A stretch of DNA of 64,000 nucleotides from Terriglobia bacterium. Its GTDB lineage: Bacteria; Acidobacteriota; Terriglobia; Terriglobales; Acidobacteriaceae. Shown one piece after another: positions 28,754-35,589 of the stretch; within the stretch, counting starts at the first letter, position 1, and each line of letters starts with the position of its first letter. The stretch is from positions 496,001-560,000 of the forward strand of contig JAIQFD010000001.1 of NCBI GenBank assembly GCA_020073495.1, written 5' to 3'. The translations under genes and the position numbers were made by a program. A model generated the notes under the pieces. The model was given only the letters and a program-made list of their open reading frames with translations, ran no database searches and had not been told where the DNA came from.

Positions 28754-28847
28754 GAGAGATCCTTCGCGGGGCTGGCGCCCCGCTCAGGACGACCCTGCGG
28801 GTCGTCTTGTTGGCGACATGTTCGGGAAGGACGTGAATGCGGGCCAT
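28746..28847 (-). other. Upstream ORF repeating the MutL N-terminus
   Basis: An ATG at 28847 opens a 33-codon frame whose first 14 residues, MARIHVLPEHVANK, are identical to MutL residues 1-14, although most codons differ synonymously. It then reads through a REP hairpin and stops at TAG (28748-28746), 8 nt inside the start region of mutL and in another frame. No ribosome site is seen. It could be a decayed old start of mutL or a leader ORF. Confidence 0.7.
28759..28805. repeat. Family-B hairpins in the mutL leader
   Basis: GATCCTTCG, the hairpin GCGGGGC-TGGC-GCCCCGC (28766-28783), CTCAGGACGAC and a second hairpin ACGACCC-TGC-GGGTCGT (28789-28805). Confidence 0.65.
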
Positions 28848-28852
28848 GGCAG

Positions 28853-28949
28853 TCGTCAGTCGCCAGTCGTCAGCGACCGTCCGCAGAGTAACGCAGATGT
28901 CCACGGTTGGAAATGGCTAGCAGCTAGGAGCTGGGAGCTAGTAGCTTCG
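28853..28949. repeat. CAGTCGTC and TAGCTGG stuttering words
   Basis: CAGTCGTCAGTCGCCAGTCG near 28853 and AGCTAGGAGCTGGGAGCTAG near 28922 fill the gap between mutL and the next gene. Confidence 0.6.
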
Positions 28950-28982
28950 GAACGGGTTAGAATGCGCGTGGGGGAAGCCGCC

Positions 28983-29489
28983 ATGCGCCTGCTCGCTGTC
29001 GTACTGTTCTTGTCCGCCGTCGCCTTTGCCCAGGGCGACGTCGCCGCGGCCGCCCGCGCCAACAAGGATCAGAAGGAGAACCAGCCTCCGCCCAAGAAGG
29101 TCTATACCAACGACGACCTCGGGTACGGCAACCCCTCGGACAACAAGCCCGACCGCGCCATCGACGTCTCCAAGGTTCCGCGCGATAAGCAGGACAAAGC
29201 CCGCCTGGCCGCCCGGCAGATCCTCCAGCAGAAACAGCAGATCGCCCGCCTGCAGGAACATTTCGACAAGCTGCAGAAGATCCAGTCCGAGCGCGCCAAC
29301 CTGCAAACTCCTCCGCAGTTGACCCGCGCCGAGTGCAGCAAGGAACCGGAGCGCTGCGAGGGCCGCCGCGCCTTCGCCTCTGACCTTGACCGCACCCAGA
29401 AACAGCTCGACGCGGCCAAGAAGAAGCTCGACGACCTCCAGGATGCCGCCCGCAAACAGAGCTTCCCCCGCTCGGTCTACGATCCGTAG
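28983..29489 (+). CDS. Secreted coiled-coil protein, unknown
   Basis: A 168-residue exported protein. The signal peptide is residues 1-16 (LLAVVLFLSAVAFAQG). The mature part has a proline/asparagine-rich stretch, then helices rich in Q, R, K and E (about residues 72-100 and 130-155, KQQIARLQEHFDKLQKIQSE) that should form coiled coils, and two cysteines (ECSKEPERCEG). The ATG at 28983 has GGGGAAG 5 nt upstream. No family recognised. Confidence 0.65.
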   Translation: MRLLAVVLFLSAVAFAQGDVAAAARANKDQKENQPPPKKVYTNDDLGYGNPSDNKPDRAIDVSKVPRDKQDKARLAARQILQQKQQIARLQEHFDKLQKIQSERANLQTPPQLTRAECSKEPERCEGRRAFASDLDRTQKQLDAAKKKLDDLQDAARKQSFPRSVYDP

Positions 29490-29531
29490 CCAGTCGGCAG
29501 TCGGCGGTCGTTAGTCGTCGGTCGTCGGCTC
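29489..29531. repeat. CAGTCGGCAGTCGGCGGTCG-type words
   Basis: Variants of GTCGGC/GTCGTC recur every 7-8 nt directly after the stop codon of the secreted coiled-coil gene. Confidence 0.6.
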
Positions 29532-29554
29532 CGAAGCGAATCATCCCCGTCATG

Positions 29555-29604
29555 GGTGTCATCCTGAGCGAGGCGCCCAGCGCCGAGTCGAAGGACCCCT
29601 ATCG
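29555..29604 (-). repeat. REP-type hairpin repeat, family B
   Basis: GTGTCATCCTGAGCG, a GGCGCC-type hairpin, and GAGTCGAAGGACCCCTAT. Confidence 0.7.
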
Positions 29605-29624
29605 CCTCGCCCAATGTCTACCCC

Positions 29625-29683
29625 TGTCATCCTGAGGGCCTGGTAGCCTCGGGCTTTAGCCCGAGGTCTCCCCGAAGGTTTCT
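29625..29683 (-). repeat. Hybrid repeat: family-B edge with family-A hairpin
   Basis: TGTCATCCTGAGGG followed by the perfect hairpin CCTCGGGC-TTTA-GCCCGAGG (29648-29667) and CCCCGAAGG. Confidence 0.65.
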
Positions 29684-29736
29684 CGGACGTGCCGGCACCG
29701 CGACGTCCGTTTGGATGGATTTCAGCAAGAATAGCG

Positions 29737-30147
29737 TTACGGCATGGTTTGGGCAGTGCGATTCCGCAGCAGGTGCCAGGCTTCCATGTAGCGGAAATAC
29801 TTGTTGGTAGTCCGGCGCGGCTCCAGCGTAACCCCCAGATACCCTTCCACTTCACCGATCGGGATCACGTACCAGATCTCTTCCGGAATGATAAAAGCTA
29901 CGACGAATTCGATGTCTTTCTTGGAATACACACCACTCCCGGTGAGGAATTTGCATTGGTAACCGCCTCGCCTATAAAAGTACGTTGATTTCACCTGCAC
30001 ACGGACACAGCGTCCCTTGTGCTCGACGATAAAGTCGTAGCGAGCGGAATCGCCCCAGGGCTTGGAAACGGTAAGGCCGTGGTGGGCGGCGCGGGACATG
30101 AATTGCAATTCGACCCATTCCCCGCGGCGTTTGGGATGCTTGATCAT
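29737..30147 (-). CDS. PD-(D/E)XK endonuclease-like protein
   Basis: A 136-residue protein resembling the PD-(D/E)XK group found in group I intron endonucleases (I-Ssp6803I-like). It opens with RRGEWVELQFMSRAAHHGL, then SKPWGDSARYDFIVE with the candidate catalytic aspartate, then RCVRVQVKSTYFYRRGGY with the QVKS motif, and ends NKYFRYMEAWHLL. All three motif blocks are intact. A fragment of a relative lies on the other strand at 30.5 kb. Its position in a repeat island suggests a mobile or repeat-linked role; cleavage activity is not shown. Confidence 0.75.
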   Translation of the reverse strand: MIKHPKRRGEWVELQFMSRAAHHGLTVSKPWGDSARYDFIVEHKGRCVRVQVKSTYFYRRGGYQCKFLTGSGVYSKKDIEFVVAFIIPEEIWYVIPIGEVEGYLGVTLEPRRTTNKYFRYMEAWHLLRNRTAQTMP

Positions 30148-30150
30148 AGG

Positions 30151-30178
30151 ACTCCAGTACCCGGTACTCAGTACTCAA
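30151..30178. repeat. AGTACT words
   Basis: CCAGTACCCGGTACTCAGTA; the same words occur at 11.3, 11.5, 53.2 and 56.4 kb. Confidence 0.65.
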
Positions 30179-30187
30179 CAAAGGAAC

Positions 30188-30276
30188 GAGCGCGGCGGAG
30201 GCCGCGCTCGTGTCAGGGCACGCCTTCAGGCGTGCCGCTCAGTTGCGAGATGGATACGGCTTTAGCCGCTGAGGGA
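30188..30276 (+). repeat. Family-A REP cluster
   Basis: Three hairpins: GAGCGCGGC-GGAG-GCCGCGCTC (30188-30209), GGCACGCC-TTCA-GGCGTGCC (30217-30236), and the constant block GGCTTTAGCCGCTGAGGGA (30258-30276). Confidence 0.75.
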
Positions 30277-30482
30277 TTAGCGGCGCTGGCGCGCCGCCGA
30301 CGGGGCCTGCCGAGGGCGGCCGGCGTACAAAGGAATGCAAAGAAAAAACGCGGCCGGAAGGGCCGCGTTTTCTTGTCTTACTCTCTAACTTCAGTATAGC
30401 ACATTTTAATAGCCAAAAGTGACATATTCCACAAAAATATATTCTATTTGCAATCAGTAGATTACGACGAATCGTGTAGTTT

Positions 30483-30660
30483 TTGCCTATTGACCACAAT
30501 CTGGAGCGGCTCCAGATTTCCTGTGGAAATCCGCCCGCCCGCTTCGCCGTCCAACTCAACCCCTACCGCCCCGACAACAAATACTTCGGCTACCTCGAGG
30601 CCTGGCACCTGCTGCGACGAAAAGGAGCAGACGAGAAACCGTCGCGCCAGCGACGGCGGG
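30483..30660 (+). pseudogene. 3' remnant of a PD-(D/E)XK nuclease gene
   Basis: The translated frame contains NPYRPDNKYFGYLEAWHLLR, which matches the C-terminal end of the intact nuclease at 29.7 kb (NKYFRYMEAWHLLR) on the opposite strand. The N-terminal two-thirds, including the catalytic blocks, are missing and a stop codon lies just upstream (30477-30479). It is a broken, diverged copy. Confidence 0.65.
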
Positions 30661-30751
30661 TTTTCAGCCCGGGACACGACTCCCGGGAACACACGACGTG
30701 CGACCCCGAGCCGCGCCAAGGCGGCCGGCAGAACCCAGCCCGTCTGAAAAA

Positions 30752-30817
30752 GGGTGGGGCAGGCCTTTAGGCCTGCGTTAAAGGTTCCAAACCAAGGCGG
30801 CTTTAGCCGCTGAGGGA
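30752..30817 (+). repeat. Left REP of the RAYT element (family A)
   Basis: GGGTGGGGCAGG leads into the hairpin GCAGGCC-TTTA-GGCCTGC (30759-30776). After a 22-nt spacer comes GGCTTTAGCCGCTGAGGGA (30799-30817). Confidence 0.8.
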
Positions 30818-30851
30818 CATCGCGCCCATCACAGACAACTGCTGGCTTCGC

Positions 30852-31322
30852 ATGTTAGATGGCGCAGCTATGACCATTCCCTACCGCGGCGTGACCGGGC
30901 ATGGCGCCTACTTCCTAAGTGCTTCCACTTTTATGAAACAATGCCTGCTCCAGTCGGAGCGCATGGCCATGCTTTTCATCGATGTCCTCTACAGCTACCG
31001 CAAGCAGAAGAAGTACTTGCTCCACGGATTTGTTGTCATGCCGGACCATATCCATCTGCTGATCACGCCGACCATCACGCTGGAGCGGAGCGCGCAATTG
31101 ATCAAGGGTGGGTTCTCATTCAGAGCAAAGCGAGACGTCGGAATCGAGAGTGAGATTTGGCAGACCAGCTTCCACGATCACCGTATCCGCGATGCCGACG
31201 ACTACGCCCGCTGCCGGGAATACATCCATCAGAACCCGGTCAAGCGAGGCCTTGCCCTCCGGCCAGAAGATTTTCCTTATAGCTCTGCCAATCCCCGCTT
31301 CGAACTGGACGACGTCCCTTAG
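30852..31322 (+). CDS. REP-associated tyrosine transposase (RAYT, Y1 family)
   Basis: A 156-residue Y1 HUH transposase-like protein. The metal-binding HUH motif is VVMPDHIHLLITP (near residue 64), and the C-terminal helix DDYARCREYIHQNPVKRGL carries the candidate catalytic tyrosine and the NP.KRGL signature of RAYTs. RAYTs nick REP-type hairpins and are thought to spread them. The stop codon TAG is part of the right-hand REP. The ATG at 30852 or 30870 may be the start; neither has a clear ribosome site. It looks intact. Confidence 0.88.
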   Translation: MLDGAAMTIPYRGVTGHGAYFLSASTFMKQCLLQSERMAMLFIDVLYSYRKQKKYLLHGFVVMPDHIHLLITPTITLERSAQLIKGGFSFRAKRDVGIESEIWQTSFHDHRIRDADDYARCREYIHQNPVKRGLALRPEDFPYSSANPRFELDDVP

Positions 31323-31384
31323 TGGCTAAAGCCGAATCCTCTGATGGTTCCCTGAGCCGCAGGCCTAAAGGCCTGCTCCACCCT
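31321..31384 (-). repeat. Right REP of the RAYT element (family A, inverted)
   Basis: GGCTAAAGCC (31324-31333), a spacer, then GCAGGCC-TAAA-GGCCTGC (31359-31376) and CTCCACCCT. It is the inverted counterpart of 30752-30817. Confidence 0.8.
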
Positions 31385-31434
31385 GACCGCGTTGACGGCG
31401 GCCTCTTACCCTGCAACACCGTCCGGATCCAGGA

Positions 31435-31830
31435 TCACTTCTTCGCAGGCTTGGCGGCAGCCGGCGATTTCGCGCCTTTCAATTCGACAAGGATCGCGTC
31501 GAAAGCAGCGTTGCCCGTGTTTTCGGGCTTATGGACACCGGCTGGTGTGAAGAGCGTTTGTCCCGTCTTTCCCGTAAAGTCTTGCGTCTTCCCGTCAGGC
31601 GTGGTCATACGGATCGTGCCATCGCTCAAATACACCACTACCGAATCCGGGTGGCTGTGCATCACCGATTTCTCGTGAGCTCCGTAATGGATCCTGAGGA
31701 TGCGCACCTGCGCGTTCTCGCTTTCGACCTTGTAGTGTTTGGGATCGACTTTTACAGGGTCTTGAGCCAGGCAAATGGTGGCGGCAAACAGACAAACCGC
31801 CGAGCACGACAATAGGAATCGCAGCCTCAT
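31435..31830 (-). CDS. Secreted cupin-domain protein
   Basis: A 131-residue exported protein. The signal peptide ends near residue 22 (AATICLAQ). The rest is a single cupin beta-barrel with the metal-binding motif HSHPDSVVVYLSDG and a second motif ending PAGVHKPEN. An alanine/lysine-rich tail follows (SPAAAKPAKK). Substrate unknown; similar proteins are often annotated as cytoplasmic or periplasmic cupins. It stands alone. Confidence 0.8.
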   Translation of the reverse strand: MRLRFLLSCSAVCLFAATICLAQDPVKVDPKHYKVESENAQVRILRIHYGAHEKSVMHSHPDSVVVYLSDGTIRMTTPDGKTQDFTGKTGQTLFTPAGVHKPENTGNAAFDAILVELKGAKSPAAAKPAKK

Positions 31831-32011
31831 GTCTCTCCTTTTGCAGAATGGTGGGATGGGGCGGGAGCCTACGCGTCATCAGTAGCGCTGTCAAACATCT
31901 TGTGCCTGCTTCGCCCCAGGGGCGGGTGGCCCATCGTTCAGCGTAAGACGGTTCTCGTCAGCAGTGACAGAAATGTGGGTGCCCCATCCAACGATGATGG
32001 CCACTCGCCAC
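31831..32011. other. Gap with GGGTGGCCCAT/GGGTGCCCCATCC words
   Basis: A 181-nt gap between two minus-strand genes. It contains GGCGGGTGGCCCATCGTTCA near 31921 and GTGGGTGCCCCATCCAACGA near 31976. No ORF or clear promoter is seen. Confidence 0.4.
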
Positions 32012-33475
32012 CTAAAATGACGGCGGCTCGAATCGGCCCCAAAAATAGGTCTTATTAATGGGTATCCCACATTCCGGGGGAACCATCTCAGGATCTAAGC
32101 GTTTCGCCTCTGCAAACTGCTGTGCTGCTTCCCGCTCGCGCTTCAAGAGTCGGAGTGTGAGCCCCAGCTCGCAACGTGTTGGAGGATAGTTCGGAGCTAT
32201 ACGAAATGCATCGGTGAGATACGAATATGATTCTGTATATCGCTCGTTGTAGCGCATCGCGACGCCGACATTGAACACGAGATCAGGATTATCTCGATTC
32301 CGTGCCAAGGCCGCTTCCGCCGCCTCCAGCCCCTCTTTGTACCGTCCACTCCTGAGATAACAAGCGAGGAGATGGTTGTATGGCCTCCAGTCACTCGGGT
32401 CAAGTCTAATCGCCGTACGGAGAGCAGCCTCCGCCAACTTGCACTTGTTCAAAAGGTCGTACACGAGCCCGAGAGATGTATGCAACTGCGCATCGTCAGG
32501 ATTCTTGTCGATCGATATTGAGAGCACCTTAAGGGCATCTTGATAGCGGTTCGAGAAAAGCAGGAAGTGGGCGTAATTCTCCGCAATGATGGGAGAGTTG
32601 CTGATTCTTGCCGCAGCTTCAAATGTCGCTTCGGTTTTTCGGAACTCACCTACGGTTGCATACCCAATGGCTAGAGCGTCGAGGATTGCTGGGTCGTTGC
32701 CGTCAAGAGCGGCGGCGCGCTCAAGATGCGTCACTGCCTTCTCGTATTTTCGACTACCGCCTTCCGCCAGTCCCAAACCGAAAAACGCCGCGGCACTCTT
32801 CGGTTCACGAAAAGTCCATCGTTCATAGACGTAGGCAGATTTGTCCCTAAGGCCATCGCGGAGATAGATTCTTCCGGCGATGTCGGGTGCATACAGAGTG
32901 AAAAGCTTTAGCCCGAGATCACGGCATCCCTGCTTAAGCCCGGATTCTGAAACGTCGAAAGGCGCTGATTCCCACACTCCGTCGGGTGTCGTGACGTGAA
33001 GCTTCATCTTTTCGCCGTCTAACAAGAGCTCTCCGTCAATCACGGACTGGTCTTCACGTATCCATCGCCACTCTGCTATTGCGCGATCCAGAGAAATGCC
33101 TGATATCTCGATCCCAACGCGCGTAGGCTTTTGTAGCTTGTCGAGCAGCAATTCTGAAGGCGCACCGGACTTGCGCGAGCCCAGCTTGGTCATGGCGGTC
33201 GCGTCGGCGACGAGGATTTTCAGTTCACCGAACAATAGGTTCGCGACGGAGTCGCCAGAAACGCCGATTGGATTCCGTTCTGGAACCCGAATTATTCCAA
33301 CTATCAGCGCCTTCTCAGGAAACACCCACCGAAGAAACAGACCAACGAGGAGGAGAGCGAAACCAGCGACGAGCGCGACACGCCAAAGATTGAACCAAAT
33401 TGAAGCCGCAGCACGTGCCGGCCACGCCGGGGCCGCACGCGGGTCCAGTGGGTGTCGGGCGATTTTGCGCTTCAT
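32012..33475 (-). CDS. Membrane-anchored TPR protein, lower GC
   Basis: A protein of about 487 residues. One membrane segment (VALVAGFALLLVGLFLRWVF) lies within the first 60 residues of the chosen start at 33475. A middle domain of about 150 residues without a recognised family follows, then about seven TPR units (NDPAILDALAIGYATVGEFR, AENYAHFLLFSNRYQDALKV). The alternative start at 33511 adds 12 residues. Codon use is clearly more AT-rich than in its neighbours, which suggests transfer. Function unknown. Confidence 0.65.
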   Translation of the reverse strand: MKRKIARHPLDPRAAPAWPARAAASIWFNLWRVALVAGFALLLVGLFLRWVFPEKALIVGIIRVPERNPIGVSGDSVANLLFGELKILVADATAMTKLGSRKSGAPSELLLDKLQKPTRVGIEISGISLDRAIAEWRWIREDQSVIDGELLLDGEKMKLHVTTPDGVWESAPFDVSESGLKQGCRDLGLKLFTLYAPDIAGRIYLRDGLRDKSAYVYERWTFREPKSAAAFFGLGLAEGGSRKYEKAVTHLERAAALDGNDPAILDALAIGYATVGEFRKTEATFEAAARISNSPIIAENYAHFLLFSNRYQDALKVLSISIDKNPDDAQLHTSLGLVYDLLNKCKLAEAALRTAIRLDPSDWRPYNHLLACYLRSGRYKEGLEAAEAALARNRDNPDLVFNVGVAMRYNERYTESYSYLTDAFRIAPNYPPTRCELGLTLRLLKREREAAQQFAEAKRLDPEMVPPECGIPINKTYFWGRFEPPSF

Positions 33476-33538
33476 TGTTGCAGGCCCTCTTGCGTGCGAC
33501 TGAAGAGACAATGTTGCTCACCAACCGGTGTCACGAGC

Positions 33539-35386
33539 TTACGCCTTTTCGCTCTCGGCCCGACGCTTGACCGTGATCCCCAGCTCCTTCAATTGCGCCT
33601 CGCCCACTGGCGTGGGGGCGTCCACCATCAGGTCCACGGCCTTGGCGGTCTTGGGGAAGGGGATGACTTCGCGCAGGCTGTCGGCCCCGGCCAGGATCAT
33701 CACGATGCGGTCCAGGCCGAGCGCGATCCCGCCGTGCGGCGGAGTGCCGTACTCCAGCGCCTCCAGGAAGAAGCCGAAGCGCGAGCGCGCCTCGTCATCG
33801 GTCATGCCCAGCGCTTTGAAGATGGCGCGCTGCACGTCCTGGCGGTGGATGCGGATGGACCCCGAGCCCAGTTCGGTGCCGTTGAGCACGACGTCGTAGG
33901 CGCGGGCGCGCACCGTGTCCAGGTCGCGTCCGGCGATCACCTTCTCCATGTCCTGCTCGAACGGAGATGTGAAGGGATGGTGCGCCGCGTTCCAGCGGTG
34001 CTCGTTCTCGTCCCACTCGAACATGGGGAAACCGGTCACCCAGAGGAATTCGTAGGAGTTCGGATCCTTGCGGTCGCCGGCGAAGGCGCCGTGGCGCTCG
34101 GCGTACTTGCGCGCCAGGTCCAGGCGGAACCCGCCCGCCGAGGTGTACACCGCCATGGCCGCCTTGCGCAGATAGACAGGGTCCTTCTCCCGCATGGGCG
34201 TACCGCCGACGATGACGATCAGGTCCGGAGCGACAGCCGAGGTCGGCTGTCCCACACGCTCTTTGATCTTGGCCACCGCGTCGGGCCACGATTTCTCCAG
34301 GCGCTTGAGGTCGTCGAGCAGCTTGGCGCCGCCCTTGGTGGAGAACAGCGCCTTGTTGTCGTCGCGCTCCTTGCGCGAGAGCTCGCCGACCTTGGGGATC
34401 TTGATGGCGACGATGGGCAGCTCGGGATCGAGTTGCAGCGTCTGCGCCATCTCCGCGGTGAAAATGTCGTGGACATCGGTGAAGCCGGGCAGGCGCAGGT
34501 CGGGCTTGTCGCTGCCGTAGAGCCGGATGGCCTGGTCGTACGGCATCTGGGGGAAGGTGTCGCGGATCTTCACCCCGGCGGCCAGGAACGCCGCCTTCAG
34601 GAACGCCTCGACCACCTCGAAGACCCGCTCCTGTTGCGGATACGACATCTCCAGGTCCACCTGGGTGAATTCCGGTTGCCGGTCGGCGCGCAGGTCCTCG
34701 TCGCGGAAGCAGCGCACGATCTGGAAGTAGCGGTCGAAGCCGGAGATCATCAGGATCTGCTTGAACAGTTGCGGCGACTGCGGCAGCGCATAGAACGATC
34801 CCGGATACACGCGGCTGGGCACCAGGTAGTCGCGCGCGCCTTCGGGCGTGGAGCGCGTCATGAACGGCGTCTCGATCTCGAAGAAGCCCTGCTCCGACAG
34901 GTTCTGGCGGATGGCCAGCGCCACTTTGTGCCGCAGCTCGATGTTGGCCTGCATCTGTTCGCGACGCAGGTCGATGTAGCGATACTTGAGCCGCATCTCC
35001 TCGTTGGGCAGCACGGATTCGCCGGGGAGGAAAGGCGGCGTCTTCGATTCGTTCAGGATGCGCAGCTCGTCGCAGACCACTTCGATCTCGCCCGTGGGAA
35101 TCTTGGGGTTGATGGCGTCGGCGTCGCGCTTCTTCACCCGCCCGACCACCGCAACCACATACTCCAGGCGGAGCGATTCCGCCTTGTGGTGCGCGGCCGG
35201 GTTCGCGTCCTTATCGAGCACCACCTGGGTGATGCCGGTGCGGTCGCGCACGTCGAGGAAGATCAGCTTGCCGTGGTCTCGCCGCTTGTTCACCCAGCCC
35301 ATCAGCACGGTCTTCTGGCCGGCGTCGGAAGCGCGCAGCTCGCCGCATTTGTGCGTCCGTCTTAGATCTCCGAGGAAATCGAGCAA
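33539..35386 (-). CDS. aspS: Aspartyl-tRNA synthetase
   Basis: Class II synthetase of 615 residues that charges tRNA-Asp (or both tRNA-Asp and tRNA-Asn if non-discriminating). It has the N-terminal anticodon domain (CGELRASDAGQKTVLMGWVN), motif 2 (FRDEDLRADRQPEFTQVDLE) and motif 3 (HGGIALGLDRIVMILAG), with the bacterial GAD insertion between. A family-C palindrome is translated in frame as RVGQPTSAV in the insertion region. Confidence 0.96.
   Translation of the reverse strand: MLDFLGDLRRTHKCGELRASDAGQKTVLMGWVNKRRDHGKLIFLDVRDRTGITQVVLDKDANPAAHHKAESLRLEYVVAVVGRVKKRDADAINPKIPTGEIEVVCDELRILNESKTPPFLPGESVLPNEEMRLKYRYIDLRREQMQANIELRHKVALAIRQNLSEQGFFEIETPFMTRSTPEGARDYLVPSRVYPGSFYALPQSPQLFKQILMISGFDRYFQIVRCFRDEDLRADRQPEFTQVDLEMSYPQQERVFEVVEAFLKAAFLAAGVKIRDTFPQMPYDQAIRLYGSDKPDLRLPGFTDVHDIFTAEMAQTLQLDPELPIVAIKIPKVGELSRKERDDNKALFSTKGGAKLLDDLKRLEKSWPDAVAKIKERVGQPTSAVAPDLIVIVGGTPMREKDPVYLRKAAMAVYTSAGGFRLDLARKYAERHGAFAGDRKDPNSYEFLWVTGFPMFEWDENEHRWNAAHHPFTSPFEQDMEKVIAGRDLDTVRARAYDVVLNGTELGSGSIRIHRQDVQRAIFKALGMTDDEARSRFGFFLEALEYGTPPHGGIALGLDRIVMILAGADSLREVIPFPKTAKAVDLMVDAPTPVGEAQLKELGITVKRRAESEKA
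34232..34259 (-). repeat. Family-C palindrome inside aspS
   Basis: GACAGCCGA-GG-TCGGCTGTC (34232-34251) followed by CCACAC. The reverse strand reads GTGTGGGACAGCCG. It matches the copies in mutL and before rplT. Confidence 0.75.
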
Positions 35387-35589
35387 ATGAATGCCTTCGT
35401 GTCAGGGTTCTCCGCGCCTGCGGAAACAAGGATTATAAACGCCTGCCTCTGGGAGACTACGGAAGTCGGCGCGAAACTCGGCCTCTGAAGCACACAGTCG
35501 CAGAGCGACGGCGAATGTGTAGCCCAGGACGGAAGTCCTGGGTATGCGGTTGAAAGAGCGTTCGGAGTCCCGGAGGGACGGCGCAGGGA
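35387..35589. other. Gap with a hairpin
   Basis: A 203-nt gap upstream of aspS. It contains the hairpin CCCAGGAC-GGAA-GTCCTGGG (35525-35544), which has REP-like form, and probably the aspS promoter. Confidence 0.4.

Larger units (their letters stand above)
30148..30851. other. Repeat island without intact genes
   Basis: About 700 nt between the nuclease gene and the RAYT gene. In order it holds AGTACT words (30151-30178), three family-A hairpins (30188-30276), a GC-rich hairpin (30278-30320), an AT-rich stretch (30385-30480) unlike its surroundings, a nuclease-gene remnant (30483-30660) and the left REP of the RAYT element. Confidence 0.6.
30752..31384 (+). mobile_element. RAYT gene bracketed by inverted REP sequences
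   Basis: The RAYT gene lies between a left family-A REP and an inverted right one, with the same outer ends (GGGTGG...GCAGGCC / GGCCTGC...CCACCC) as the 130-bp element at 1834-1963. No target-site duplication was identified. Confidence 0.7.

Noticed and set aside
29490-31434. Prophage or plasmid-derived island
   Set aside because: No integrase, phage structural gene, att-like direct repeats or tRNA gene. The contents are explained by RAYT, a nuclease and repeats.
33452-35365. A 637-codon plus-strand open frame
   Set aside because: It is antisense to aspS, which has all synthetase motifs.
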